Position numbers and translations under genes: made by a program
In this document: positions 1 through 5,287 of the stretch, piece after piece
How the letters are laid out: each line of letters begins with the position of its first letter
Position numbering within the stretch: position 1 is the stretch's first letter
The notes under the pieces: model-generated
The model's database searches: none
What the model was told of the DNA's origin: nothing
Seen by the model: only the letters and a program-made list of their open reading frames with translations
Source of the DNA: an uncultured Eubacteriales bacterium
GTDB lineage: Bacteria; Bacillota; Clostridia; Christensenellales; CAG-314
Direction: 5' to 3'
Assembly: GCA_900544545.1 (NCBI GenBank)
Contig: UQVY01000022.1
Coordinates: 1-5,287, forward strand
Length of the DNA: 5,287 nucleotides

Positions 1-423
1 GCCCTCGAATGCGCCTCTTTGAATCATTTCAAGGCTCGGGAATTCGGCTCTTTCCGCGAGAGTGAGAATTTCCGTTACGAATTCCTGCCCTTCGCCATAA
101 ACCTTAGTGAGTCCGCAGGAGCTTCCGAGAGAGAGATTGGCTACGTCCATGCCGAGGATTATGCAGTCTTCTATTGCCGCGTAAATATCCGAATCGAAGG
201 CGGTCGACGCGCCTGCGCCGAAAACTCTCATAACCGTAAGCTGAGCGTCGTAAGCCGCGCCCTTAATAATCTCGTCGTTACCTGCCGCTATTCCCGCAAC
301 GTGCGTTCCGTGAACCTGTCCGTTGTATATGGTGTCGTAATAGCCGAGGTTATACGACTTGTTTGAATTATTGATTTCACGGTAATTTGAGATTCGGGAG
401 GAAATTTTTGTACGGTTAAAATA
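1..423 (-). pseudogene. Subtilase (peptidase S8) remnant: 5'-truncated, continues beyond left edge
   Basis: Reading the minus strand from 423 to 1 gives 141 open codons with clear subtilisin-family features. HGTHVAGIAAG lies at 312-280, with the presumed catalytic His codon at 312-310. It is followed by GAAYDAQLTVMRVFG and then IYAAIEDCIILGMDVANLSL, which match the strand-helix-NLSLGS core of lactocepin/Vpr-like subtilases. These secreted proteases use an Asp-His-Ser triad. The Asp segment (a VAVIDTG-type motif) should lie upstream of His. Instead the frame meets TAA at 426-424, with no ATG, GTG or TTG before the His motif; the first in-frame ATG is at 231-229, inside the domain. I checked the other two minus-strand frames up to about 600 and saw no Asp motif. 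The oxyanion Asn and nucleophile Ser would lie beyond position 1. After NLSLGS the sequence departs from the usual pattern. Family assignment is firm. Decay or truncation is inferred, and an assembly error or a very unusual start remain possible. Confidence 0.78.
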
Positions 424-484
424 TTAAAAATTACTCGTTTTTCAGATAGTATTATCTTGCCTGTACGTGTTTTGTTAAAAATTA
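409..484. repeat. Pair of imperfect direct repeats upstream of the serpin promoter
   Basis: Two copies of TGTACG followed by TTAAAAATTA occur at 409-433 and 462-484. The half-elements are separated by 9 bp in the first copy and 7 bp in the second, and the copies start 53 bp apart. They lie in AT-rich noncoding DNA, 58 bp or more upstream of the -35 box of the serpin promoter. They could be regulator-binding sites or an insertion or recombination scar beside the broken subtilase. The second half-element is AT-rich, so chance resemblance is also possible. Confidence 0.4.
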
Positions 485-541
485 AAGATTTAAAATCACT
501 TTATAACAAAGTAATTGTTCGCGATAACATAGAGTATACGC

Positions 542-570
542 TTGCAATCGGTCGGGTAATATGGTATAAT
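542..570 (+). promoter_or_regulatory. Sigma-A type promoter for the serpin gene
   Basis: The -35 box is TTGCAA (542-547, 4 of 6 consensus bases). A 17-bp spacer follows, then a perfect TATAAT (565-570) preceded by TGG, which gives an extended -10. Transcription would begin near 577, giving a leader of about 25 nt. That leader contains the strong ribosome binding site AAGGAGG (589-595), 7 nt before the ATG at 603. This is the best promoter in the window. Confidence 0.8.
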
Positions 571-602
571 GAAAACGCAATAAATATGAAGGAGGTTCTT
601 TT

Positions 603-1865
603 ATGGAAAAGAAACGGGCGTCAGTGTTGAAAGGAATTGTCATATCAATCGTTTGTCTTGTGCTTGTAGGAATGATGGTCGTGCCTTATTCGCTCCGGAC
701 CCTCGTAGTCAGCGCCACGGATCTGTCCAAGGGATACAGTCGAAAAACAGCGGATACAGGTGAAGTTTCCGAGGAATTTAAGACGGCAATGGCGGATTTT
801 TCGTTCAATCTGTTCAGAGGACTTGTGACCAAAGACGATGACAACGACCTTATTTCACCGCTTTCCGCAATCGTTTGTCTTGCTATGATTGCAAACGGCG
901 CGGACGGAGAAACAAAATTACAAATGGAACAGGCTTTCGGAATGGACGTAGAAACGCTGAACAAGTCGTTATATGCTTTTACGTCCTCGCTCTACCGAGC
1001 TAAGGATTGTAAGTTGAATTTAGCGGACTCTATATGGTTCAAAGACGACGACACTCTTCAAATTAACGAGGATTTTCTGCAAATTAACGCCGATTGGTTC
1101 GACGCGCAGATTTACGCGGCTCCTTTCGATCAGTCTACGGTAAAAGATATAAATGCCTGGTGCAAGCATTATACCGACGGAATGGTCGATAAAATTATTG
1201 ACAGAATCGACGGCGGTACGCTGATGTATATCATCAACGCTCTGACCTTCGACGCAAAATGGGCGACCAAGTATGAGAAGGAGCAGATTGAGGACGGATT
1301 ATTTACGAATTACGACGGCGAACAAAAGACCGTGAAAATGCTTTCCTCCAAGGAAGCGACCTACCTGTCGGCGGAAGGAGTCAGGGGATTTGCCAAAAAC
1401 TACGCGGGAAACAAGTACAGCATAGTTGCCTTGTTGCCGGATGAAGGCACGGATATTTACGATTATATCGCAACGCTTGACGGCAGGTCGTGGCTGTCAC
1501 TCTGGAATACGCGGAGAAGCTCGGGTCTGTCGGTTAAAATGCCGGAGTTTACGTATAGTTCGAATATGCGATTGAACGACGTTCTGAAATCGATGGGAAT
1601 GACCGATATGTTTGACGGCAAGGCGGATTTTTCGAAGCTCGGATATTCGCGGAACGGCAATATCTACTGCTCCGAAGTTTGTCAGAAGACCTTTATTCAG
1701 GTTGACCGCAACGGCACGAAAGCCGCGGCAATTACCTGGGGAGCTATGAAAGATGCTGCGTATTATGAGCCTCTCAGCATCATTCTCGACCGTCCGTTCG
1801 TTTATTGCATCGTCGATAATGCGACGGGTTTGCCGATTTTTATAGGGGCGGTGACGAGCTTGTAA
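603..1865 (+). CDS. Membrane-anchored or secreted serpin (serine protease inhibitor, family I4)
   Basis: This is a complete 420-residue serpin. Residues 1-10 are basic, and 11-27 form a hydrophobic segment acting as signal peptide or membrane anchor; VSA at 36-38 is a possible cleavage site. The serpin fold spans about 57-420. Landmarks are LISPLSAIVCLAMIANGADG (83-102), INALTFDAKW (211-220), the sheet/helix motif KMPEFTY (312-318), the reactive-loop hinge VDRNGTKAAAIT (367-378) and the C-terminal signature LDRPFVYCIVD (395-405) with TGLPIFIGAV (408-417). Serpins inhibit proteases as suicide substrates: cleavage at P1 in the loop triggers insertion into sheet A and traps the enzyme. Counting from the hinge puts P1/P1' at Ala385-Ala386, with Tyr387-Tyr388 next. 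The loop is about two residues longer than in alpha-1-antitrypsin, so P1 could instead be Tyr. The small residues at P12-P10 fit an inhibitory serpin, but R369, N370 and K373 replace the usual acidic hinge residues. Bacterial serpins of this class can inhibit subtilisin-like and elastase-like enzymes. ATG 603 is fixed by its ribosome binding site. Confidence 0.96.
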   Translation: MEKKRASVLKGIVISIVCLVLVGMMVVPYSLRTLVVSATDLSKGYSRKTADTGEVSEEFKTAMADFSFNLFRGLVTKDDDNDLISPLSAIVCLAMIANGADGETKLQMEQAFGMDVETLNKSLYAFTSSLYRAKDCKLNLADSIWFKDDDTLQINEDFLQINADWFDAQIYAAPFDQSTVKDINAWCKHYTDGMVDKIIDRIDGGTLMYIINALTFDAKWATKYEKEQIEDGLFTNYDGEQKTVKMLSSKEATYLSAEGVRGFAKNYAGNKYSIVALLPDEGTDIYDYIATLDGRSWLSLWNTRRSSGLSVKMPEFTYSSNMRLNDVLKSMGMTDMFDGKADFSKLGYSRNGNIYCSEVCQKTFIQVDRNGTKAAAITWGAMKDAAYYEPLSIILDRPFVYCIVDNATGLPIFIGAVTSL

Positions 1866-1873
1866 GAATCGGT

Positions 1874-1891
1874 AATCGAAAAAAGTCGATT
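1874..1891 (+). terminator. Weak hairpin after the serpin stop codon
   Basis: AATCGA (1874-1879) pairs with TCGATT (1886-1891) across a 6-nt A-rich loop, 8 nt past the stop codon. The stem is short and AT-rich, and only a broken T-rich stretch follows. It is at best a poor intrinsic terminator, and read-through into the next gene is plausible. Confidence 0.25.
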
Positions 1892-1952
1892 TGTTGCAAA
1901 TTTATTACAGATATAACGCAGATTTTCGGGGATTTCGGGTAAACGCATCGGT

Positions 1953-1980
1953 TATAATACGGGTGCAGGCAGGGACCTGC
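1953..1980 (+). promoter_or_regulatory. Candidate -10 box and start-proximal hairpin before the acidic repeat protein gene
   Basis: A perfect TATAAT lies at 1953-1958, 47 nt before the ATG at 2006, but I see no acceptable -35 box 16-18 bp upstream. If the box is used, transcription would start near 1965, exactly where a small GC-rich hairpin begins: GCAGG (1965-1969) pairs with CCTGC (1976-1980) over a 6-nt loop. Such an element could be an operator, since it is an inverted repeat, or a 5'-end stabilising stem. The lack of a -35 box suggests activator dependence or a false positive. The ribosome binding site AAGGAG (1992-1997) is 8 nt before the start codon. Confidence 0.4.
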
Positions 1981-2005
1981 GAATATAAGATAAGGAGCAG
2001 ATACC

Positions 2006-2827
2006 ATGAACACCGAAAAAAACATCCGGAAAATCACTACCGTCATCGTAGCTATCGTCGCCGTCCTGGCAATAGTTGCGGCAAGCTTTGCGTTGGTTAT
2101 GAACAAAACCAATAACCTTGTTTCAGCAAAAGCCGCAGAAGCGCAAACGGCGGATGCCGAGACCGATCTGGCTGACAGAATCGAAGCTCTCGAAAAGGAA
2201 TATCGGGAAGTCTTCGACGAACACGCAGACCTTTGGGAGAAGTATTTATCTGCGCTCAACGAATCCGAAGAAGCGTTCGGAGAAAATTTCGACGAAAAAG
2301 CCTTCATACTCGGACTTACCACTCTGACCGACGAAGAGAAAGCGGTACTTACGGCGCAGACGGACAAACTCAACGAACTTGACAAGGAACTTGAAAAACT
2401 CTACGACGAGCTGTCAGACACAGACTTCGAAGCATACGATTGTAAATGCGGAGAATGCGGCGACGAGGACTGCGACGAAGGCGAATGCGGAACGTTTATC
2501 CTCACCGAAGAGGAGGAGGAAAGGACGTATCAGTCCTTCTATGACGATTGCCTGAAAGCGGAAGCAAGACACGACGAGATTCAGGCTCTTTTGCGCGAGT
2601 ACGACGAAATTCTTGACGGACGGAAGGAACTCTGGGACAAGGTTTATGCGTCCTACGACCTTATCGGCGAGAACTTCGATTACGAAAGTTTTGACGAAGC
2701 GGCTTACGTAAAGGAACTTGAGATTCTTTCCGAAGACGAAAAAGCGATTCTTCTTGCGGATATGGCAAGACTTGACGAGATAGCCGCGAAGCTTGACGAA
2801 TTGTGCGGAGCTAACTGCGGAAGATAA
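2006..2827 (+). CDS. Exported acidic protein with duplicated helical unit and Cys-rich linker; function unknown
   Basis: This 273-residue protein belongs to no family I recognise. A short basic N-terminus precedes a hydrophobic segment at about 11-31, a signal peptide or membrane anchor. It is followed by an Ala-rich stretch with possible cleavage at VSA or AKA (39-43). The exported part is highly acidic and predicted helical or coiled-coil. Two homologous units, 59-136 and 192-266, share the order ALxxEY, LW(E/D)K, a FDE(K/A)A(F/Y) motif, EKA(V/I)L and LxE(L/I). Identity by eye is more than a third with one gap. Between them lies C146-x-C148-x2-C151-x4-C156-x4-C161, embedded in Gly, Asp and Glu. 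Further Cys are at 182, 267 and 271, near the end of unit 2 and the C-terminus. The cluster suggests metal binding or disulfides, which is inference. It sits directly upstream of the regulator-kinase-rhodanese cluster, so it may be the kinase's partner or its regulated target. ATG 2006 is supported by AAGGAG at 1992-1997. No decay is seen. Confidence 0.85.
   Translation: MNTEKNIRKITTVIVAIVAVLAIVAASFALVMNKTNNLVSAKAAEAQTADAETDLADRIEALEKEYREVFDEHADLWEKYLSALNESEEAFGENFDEKAFILGLTTLTDEEKAVLTAQTDKLNELDKELEKLYDELSDTDFEAYDCKCGECGDEDCDEGECGTFILTEEEEERTYQSFYDDCLKAEARHDEIQALLREYDEILDGRKELWDKVYASYDLIGENFDYESFDEAAYVKELEILSEDEKAILLADMARLDEIAAKLDELCGANCGR
2180..2803 (+). repeat. Protein-level tandem duplication inside the acidic exported protein
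   Basis: Unit 1 is encoded by 2180-2413 and unit 2 by 2579-2803. They are separated by 165 bp that encode the Cys-rich acidic linker. The similarity is obvious in protein but largely lost at nucleotide level, so the duplication is old and held by selection on the protein. Unit 2 is about three residues shorter. Confidence 0.75.
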
Positions 2828-2853
2828 CCGAAAAAACAACATAACCACAGACA

Positions 2854-2884
2854 AAAGGTGTTGCGCTTTTGCGTAACGCCCTTT
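2854..2884 (+). promoter_or_regulatory. Strong hairpin in the spacer before the response regulator gene
   Basis: AAAGGTGTTGCGC (2854-2866) pairs with GCGTAACGCCCTTT (2871-2884) around a TTTT tetraloop. The stem is 13 bp with two G-T wobbles and one bulged C. It begins 26 nt after the upstream stop codon. No run of T follows (GGTGTATAAAGG instead), so it is not a classical intrinsic terminator. The ribosome binding site of the next gene starts only 7 nt after it. It could give partial termination, transcript processing or protection, or translational modulation between the two genes. Confidence 0.5.
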
Positions 2885-2891
2885 GGTGTAT

Positions 2892-2898
2892 AAAGGAG
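2892..2898 (+). promoter_or_regulatory. Ribosome binding site that fixes the response regulator start
   Basis: AAAGGAG is 5 nt before the ATG at 2904. A longer reading from TTG at 2883 would place this site inside the coding region and add seven residues not needed for the receiver fold. The start at 2904 is therefore preferred. Confidence 0.8.
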
Positions 2899-2903
2899 AA
2901 ATT

Positions 2904-3605
2904 ATGGCGTATTCCATTTACGTTGCCGACGACGAAAAGAACATAAGAGAGCTGCTGAAGAGTTTTCTGGAAAGCGACGGATATTCCGTTTCCGCTTTCG
3001 AAACGGGAGACAAGCTGCTCGAAGCCTTCGACAAAGAGCCGTGCGATCTCGTTATTCTCGATGTAATGATGCCCGGGACGGACGGAACCGAATGCGTAAA
3101 GCGATTGCGTAAATCCGGGAAAGCCGACGTTCCCATAATTCTGCTTACGGCAAAAGACGCCGAGACGGATTACGTCCACGGAATAACTTCGGGCAGCGAC
3201 GATTATCTTACAAAGCCTTTCCGCCCGACCGTGCTTCTGATGAGGGTAAAATCCCTGCTGCGCAGAGTGGAGATGAGCGGCGGAAGAGAAAAAGAGAAGG
3301 TAAAAATCCGGTTTGCCGACCTTGTTTATTCTCCCGACGACAACGCCGTATACCGCAACGGAATTTCCGTCGGTCTGACGAGAACGGAAATGAAGGTATT
3401 GGTTTTTATGATGAAAAAGCCCGAGAAAGCCCATTCCCGAGACGACCTTCTGGACGAGGTGTGGGGATACGGCGAAGATACCGAAACGAGAGCGATAGAC
3501 GAAACCGTGCGAAGGATAAGAAAAAAACTCACGCTTGCGAAAAGCTGCGTTTCGGTGGAGACGGTGTGGGGATACGGTTATAAACTCAGGGCTGCGGAGA
3601 ACTGA
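2904..3605 (+). CDS. OmpR/PhoB-family response regulator
   Basis: This 233-residue cytoplasmic transcription factor has a standard two-domain architecture. The receiver domain (about 1-121) has the acidic pair D9/D10, phosphoacceptor D53 in ILDVMMPGTDG, T82 in LLTAK and K104 in LTKPF, so every residue for phosphorylation and switching is present. A short linker with a charged GGREKEKVK stretch leads to the winged-helix DNA-binding domain (about 134-230). That domain contains the LTRTEMKVL start, RDDLLDEVWGYG, the recognition-helix region TRAIDETVRRIRKKL (195-209) and the wing VETVWGYGYKL. The histidine kinase gene begins 3 nt after the stop codon and is its evident cognate partner. Targets cannot be read from the window. 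No promoter is visible in the 76-bp spacer upstream, so transcription may come from the preceding gene or from a weak promoter. Length and domains are normal for the family. Confidence 0.97.
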   Translation: MAYSIYVADDEKNIRELLKSFLESDGYSVSAFETGDKLLEAFDKEPCDLVILDVMMPGTDGTECVKRLRKSGKADVPIILLTAKDAETDYVHGITSGSDDYLTKPFRPTVLLMRVKSLLRRVEMSGGREKEKVKIRFADLVYSPDDNAVYRNGISVGLTRTEMKVLVFMMKKPEKAHSRDDLLDEVWGYGEDTETRAIDETVRRIRKKLTLAKSCVSVETVWGYGYKLRAAEN

Positions 3606-3608
3606 AAA

Positions 3609-4787
3609 ATGAAAAAGGTAAGTTTGAAAATCCTTCTGCCGATTGTTCTTGCGGTAGTTTCCATAATCTGCGCGATGATTCTGCTTGCGGCCGTAGTTAT
3701 TCCGAAAAGTCTCGAAAAGCAGGCGAAAGAAGCAATTTCCTACGAATACGAATACGGAGACTCGGAATTGCCCGAGCGCCAACGTAAAAATCTTCTCAGC
3801 GCAAGCGTAGGTTACGTAGAGGCGGACCAGCTCGACGACGAACTCGTTTATCTTACGGAAACGGAGCGCACGGTTCTGGAATGGTGCAGGGGCAAAAAGA
3901 CGGAAATCGGCAAATTTTACACGATAAAAACGGCGGACAGAAGCGTCGTTTTTGCCGTATATCCGTCGAGCGAGGACTTCGGGAACGCATACGACTACGT
4001 TTTATACGTGGATACGAGCGCGGTCGGCGCATACGTTTCCGCTATCGTATGGATTTTTTCCGCAGTCATAGCAGTTATAGGCGCAATTGCGTGCATTATG
4101 GGGTTGAAGGTAGGGAAATCCGTTGAAACCGCGCAGGAGATACGTCAATCCTTCTTTCAGAACGCTTCGCACGAGCTTAAAACTCCTCTTATGGCAATAC
4201 AGGGCTATGCCGAAGGAATACAGACCGAAGTTCTTGACGCTAAAAAATCCGCTGAAATCATACTGGAGGAAAGCGACCGGATGACCGCACTCGTCGAGCA
4301 GCTTCTCTCCCTGTCAAAAATAGACTCCGCGCAGTCAATTCCGAAACTCTCACCTTATGACGTCAGGGAAATCGTTGACGACGCCGTAATTTCTCTTGCG
4401 CCCGTGTTTGCCCGAAACGGCATAGAATTGCACGTTATGAAGGAAGATTCCCGGCTTATTGCCAATTGCGACGAAAACCAACTCCGCAAGGCTTTCACAA
4501 ACCTCTTGTCCAACGCATTGAGGCACGCGGAAAGTTTTGTGAAATTCAGTTGCAAAGCGGAAAGCGGCAAGATAATTATTGTCGTATCCGACGACGGCGG
4601 CGGGATAAACGAAGAGGATTTACCCCGCGTTTTCGAGCGGTTTTACACCGGAAGAAAAGGAAATACTGGCATAGGGCTTGCCCTGACCAAAGAAATAATT
4701 AAACTGCACGGCGGCGAAATAACTGCGCTCAACGACGAAAAAGGCGCGGTTTTTCGGATAGTTCTGCCGCTTGTAAAGGAGGATTAA
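3609..4787 (+). CDS. Membrane sensor histidine kinase (HisKA + HATPase_c), no visible HAMP
   Basis: This 392-residue sensor kinase autophosphorylates on His and transfers phosphate to the regulator encoded just upstream. TM1 is at about 8-32. An extracytoplasmic sensor of about 110 residues (33-142) follows, rich in Tyr and acidic residues at its start (YEYEYGD, 45-51) and carrying one Cys (C93). TM2 is at about 143-166. HisKA follows with H188 in SHELKTPL. The ATP-binding domain has the N box around N302 (FTNLLSNAL), the G1 motif D328-D-G-G-G-I, the F box RVFERFYTG (340-348) and the G2 motif GNTGIGLAL (351-359). All catalytic motifs are intact. Only about 20 residues separate TM2 from the phosphorylated His, so there is no room for a normal HAMP domain of about 50 residues; the membrane helix seems to feed straight into the dimerisation helix. 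I recognise no named fold in the sensor domain, so its ligand is unknown. Translation starts at ATG 3609, with GGAG at 3596-3599 inside the end of the regulator gene. Confidence 0.96.
   Translation: MKKVSLKILLPIVLAVVSIICAMILLAAVVIPKSLEKQAKEAISYEYEYGDSELPERQRKNLLSASVGYVEADQLDDELVYLTETERTVLEWCRGKKTEIGKFYTIKTADRSVVFAVYPSSEDFGNAYDYVLYVDTSAVGAYVSAIVWIFSAVIAVIGAIACIMGLKVGKSVETAQEIRQSFFQNASHELKTPLMAIQGYAEGIQTEVLDAKKSAEIILEESDRMTALVEQLLSLSKIDSAQSIPKLSPYDVREIVDDAVISLAPVFARNGIELHVMKEDSRLIANCDENQLRKAFTNLLSNALRHAESFVKFSCKAESGKIIIVVSDDGGGINEEDLPRVFERFYTGRKGNTGIGLALTKEIIKLHGGEITALNDEKGAVFRIVLPLVKED
4775..4782 (+). promoter_or_regulatory. Ribosome binding site of the rhodanese gene, embedded in the kinase gene
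   Basis: AAAGGAGG lies within the last codons of the kinase gene, 6 nt before ATG 4789. The kinase stop codon (4785-4787) is one base from the next start, so the two genes are probably translationally coupled. Confidence 0.8.
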
Positions 4788-4788
4788 G

Positions 4789-5187
4789 ATGAAAAAGAAG
4801 ATAATCGTAATATTGCTTTTAGTCGCCGTATCCGTAGCGTTCGTTGCCTGCGGCGACAAGAAAAACGAGGGGAAAGCCGAGTATCGCAAAATAACCGCGG
4901 AAAGAGCTTATGAGATGATGACTACGCAGAAGGTTATAATAGTGGACGTCCGCACGAAAAGCGAATACGACGAAGGACATATTAAAAACGCCGTTCTTAT
5001 CCCCAACGAAACGATAGGCACCGAGCCTCCCTCAAAGCTTCCCGACAAAAACGCGATTATTCTCGTTTACTGTCGCAGCGGCAGAAGGAGCAGGGACGCG
5101 GCAAATAAACTGGTAAAAATGGGCTACACAAACGTCTACGATTTCGGCGGAATTATAAACTGGAAGTACGGAACGGTCAAGGATTGA
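4789..5187 (+). CDS. Extracytoplasmic rhodanese-domain lipoprotein
   Basis: The 132-residue protein begins with a lipoprotein signal peptide: MKKK, a hydrophobic core at 5-19, and a lipobox ending FVAC with C21 as the lipidated Cys (the Phe at -3 is not ideal). After a short charged spacer comes one rhodanese domain (about 31-130). Its marks are the IIVDVRTKSEYDEGHI motif (50-65), the active-site loop C95-RSGRRS (95-101), SRDAANKLVKMGY (101-113) and VYDFGGIINW (116-125). Rhodaneses carry a sulfur atom as a Cys persulfide and transfer it to thiophilic acceptors; single-domain exported forms such as PspE are known. The catalytic Cys is present, so activity is expected. The loop is Arg-rich, as in many small rhodaneses. 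It is the third gene of the regulator-kinase operon, one base behind the kinase, which suggests an accessory role in sensing or response; that role is inference. I find no terminator in the 100 bp that follow. Confidence 0.93.
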   Translation: MKKKIIVILLLVAVSVAFVACGDKKNEGKAEYRKITAERAYEMMTTQKVIIVDVRTKSEYDEGHIKNAVLIPNETIGTEPPSKLPDKNAIILVYCRSGRRSRDAANKLVKMGYTNVYDFGGIINWKYGTVKD

Positions 5188-5287
5188 AAGATAAAGCGGC
5201 AGTGCAGAGAGTGGATAATACAAAAAGCAGAAATCCGAGAATCCTTGCACATTCCCCACAAAAACAGACGCCCGACCTCAGATGAAG

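Noticed and set aside
19..366. Plus-strand open frame of 115 codons
   Set aside because: It lies opposite the minus-strand frame with unmistakable subtilase motifs, and has no ribosome binding site or recognisable domain.
396..422. GGGAGGAAA followed by TTG on the plus strand, resembling a translation start
   Set aside because: The reading frame from the TTG stops after three codons (TAA), so no product is possible.
503..521. AACAA-N5-TTGTT inverted repeat upstream of the serpin promoter
   Set aside because: A 5-bp AT-rich stem in AT-rich DNA is expected by chance, and no supporting context was seen.
1840..2385. Minus-strand open frame of 181 codons crossing the serpin/acidic-protein gap
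   Set aside because: It is Ser- and Ala-rich, as expected for the antisense of an acidic coding sequence. It overlaps two well-supported plus-strand genes and shows no domain.
2414..2917. Minus-strand open frame of 167 codons
   Set aside because: It is antisense to the second half of the acidic repeat protein, and its hydrophobic Val/Phe-rich composition reflects Glu/Asp/Lys codons read backwards.
2811..3782. Minus-strand open frame of 323 codons
   Set aside because: Despite its length it is exactly opposite the response regulator and the kinase start. Its Phe-, Arg- and His-rich composition looks like an antisense shadow, and no family motif is visible.
5205..5284. Short plus-strand frame from a GTG in the last 100 bp
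   Set aside because: It is only about 24 codons, with no clear ribosome binding site or recognisable sequence.

Overview
The window looks like chromosomal DNA of a Bacillota (Firmicutes) bacterium, probably a clostridial lineage. The grounds are strong AGGAGG-type ribosome binding sites, a good sigma-A type promoter, moderate GC in genes with an AT-rich intergenic stretch, and gram-positive style exported proteins (membrane-anchored or lipoprotein) with no outer-membrane components. The taxonomic call is inference from these features only.

Layout. Positions 1-423 (minus strand) hold the remains of a subtilisin-family (S8) protease. It has the catalytic-His motif HGTHVAGIAAG, but no start codon and no catalytic-Asp segment, and it runs off the left edge. 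An AT-rich gap of about 180 bp follows (424-602). It carries a pair of direct repeats and a well-formed promoter with an extended -10 box. Positions 603-1865 (plus strand) encode a complete serpin with an N-terminal membrane segment. After a 140-bp gap, 2006-2827 encode an exported, very acidic protein built from two diverged copies of one helical unit of about 75 residues, joined by a five-cysteine linker; I do not recognise it as a named family. A 76-bp spacer with a strong hairpin leads into a tight three-gene cluster: an OmpR/PhoB-type response regulator (2904-3605), a membrane histidine kinase with no visible HAMP domain (3609-4787), and a single-domain rhodanese lipoprotein (4789-5187). 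Spacings are 3 nt and 1 nt. The last 100 bp (5188-5287) contain no gene or terminator that I can support.

How it may work together. Apart from the response regulator, every intact product is predicted to be inserted in or exported across the cytoplasmic membrane: protease inhibitor, Cys-rich acidic protein, sensor kinase and rhodanese. The regulator-kinase-rhodanese cluster is almost certainly one transcript, and the duplicated acidic protein may be co-transcribed with it or controlled by it. The serpin has its own promoter. The subtilase remnant beside it suggests a former protease/inhibitor pair. A single envelope-protection module is a hypothesis, not something the sequence proves.
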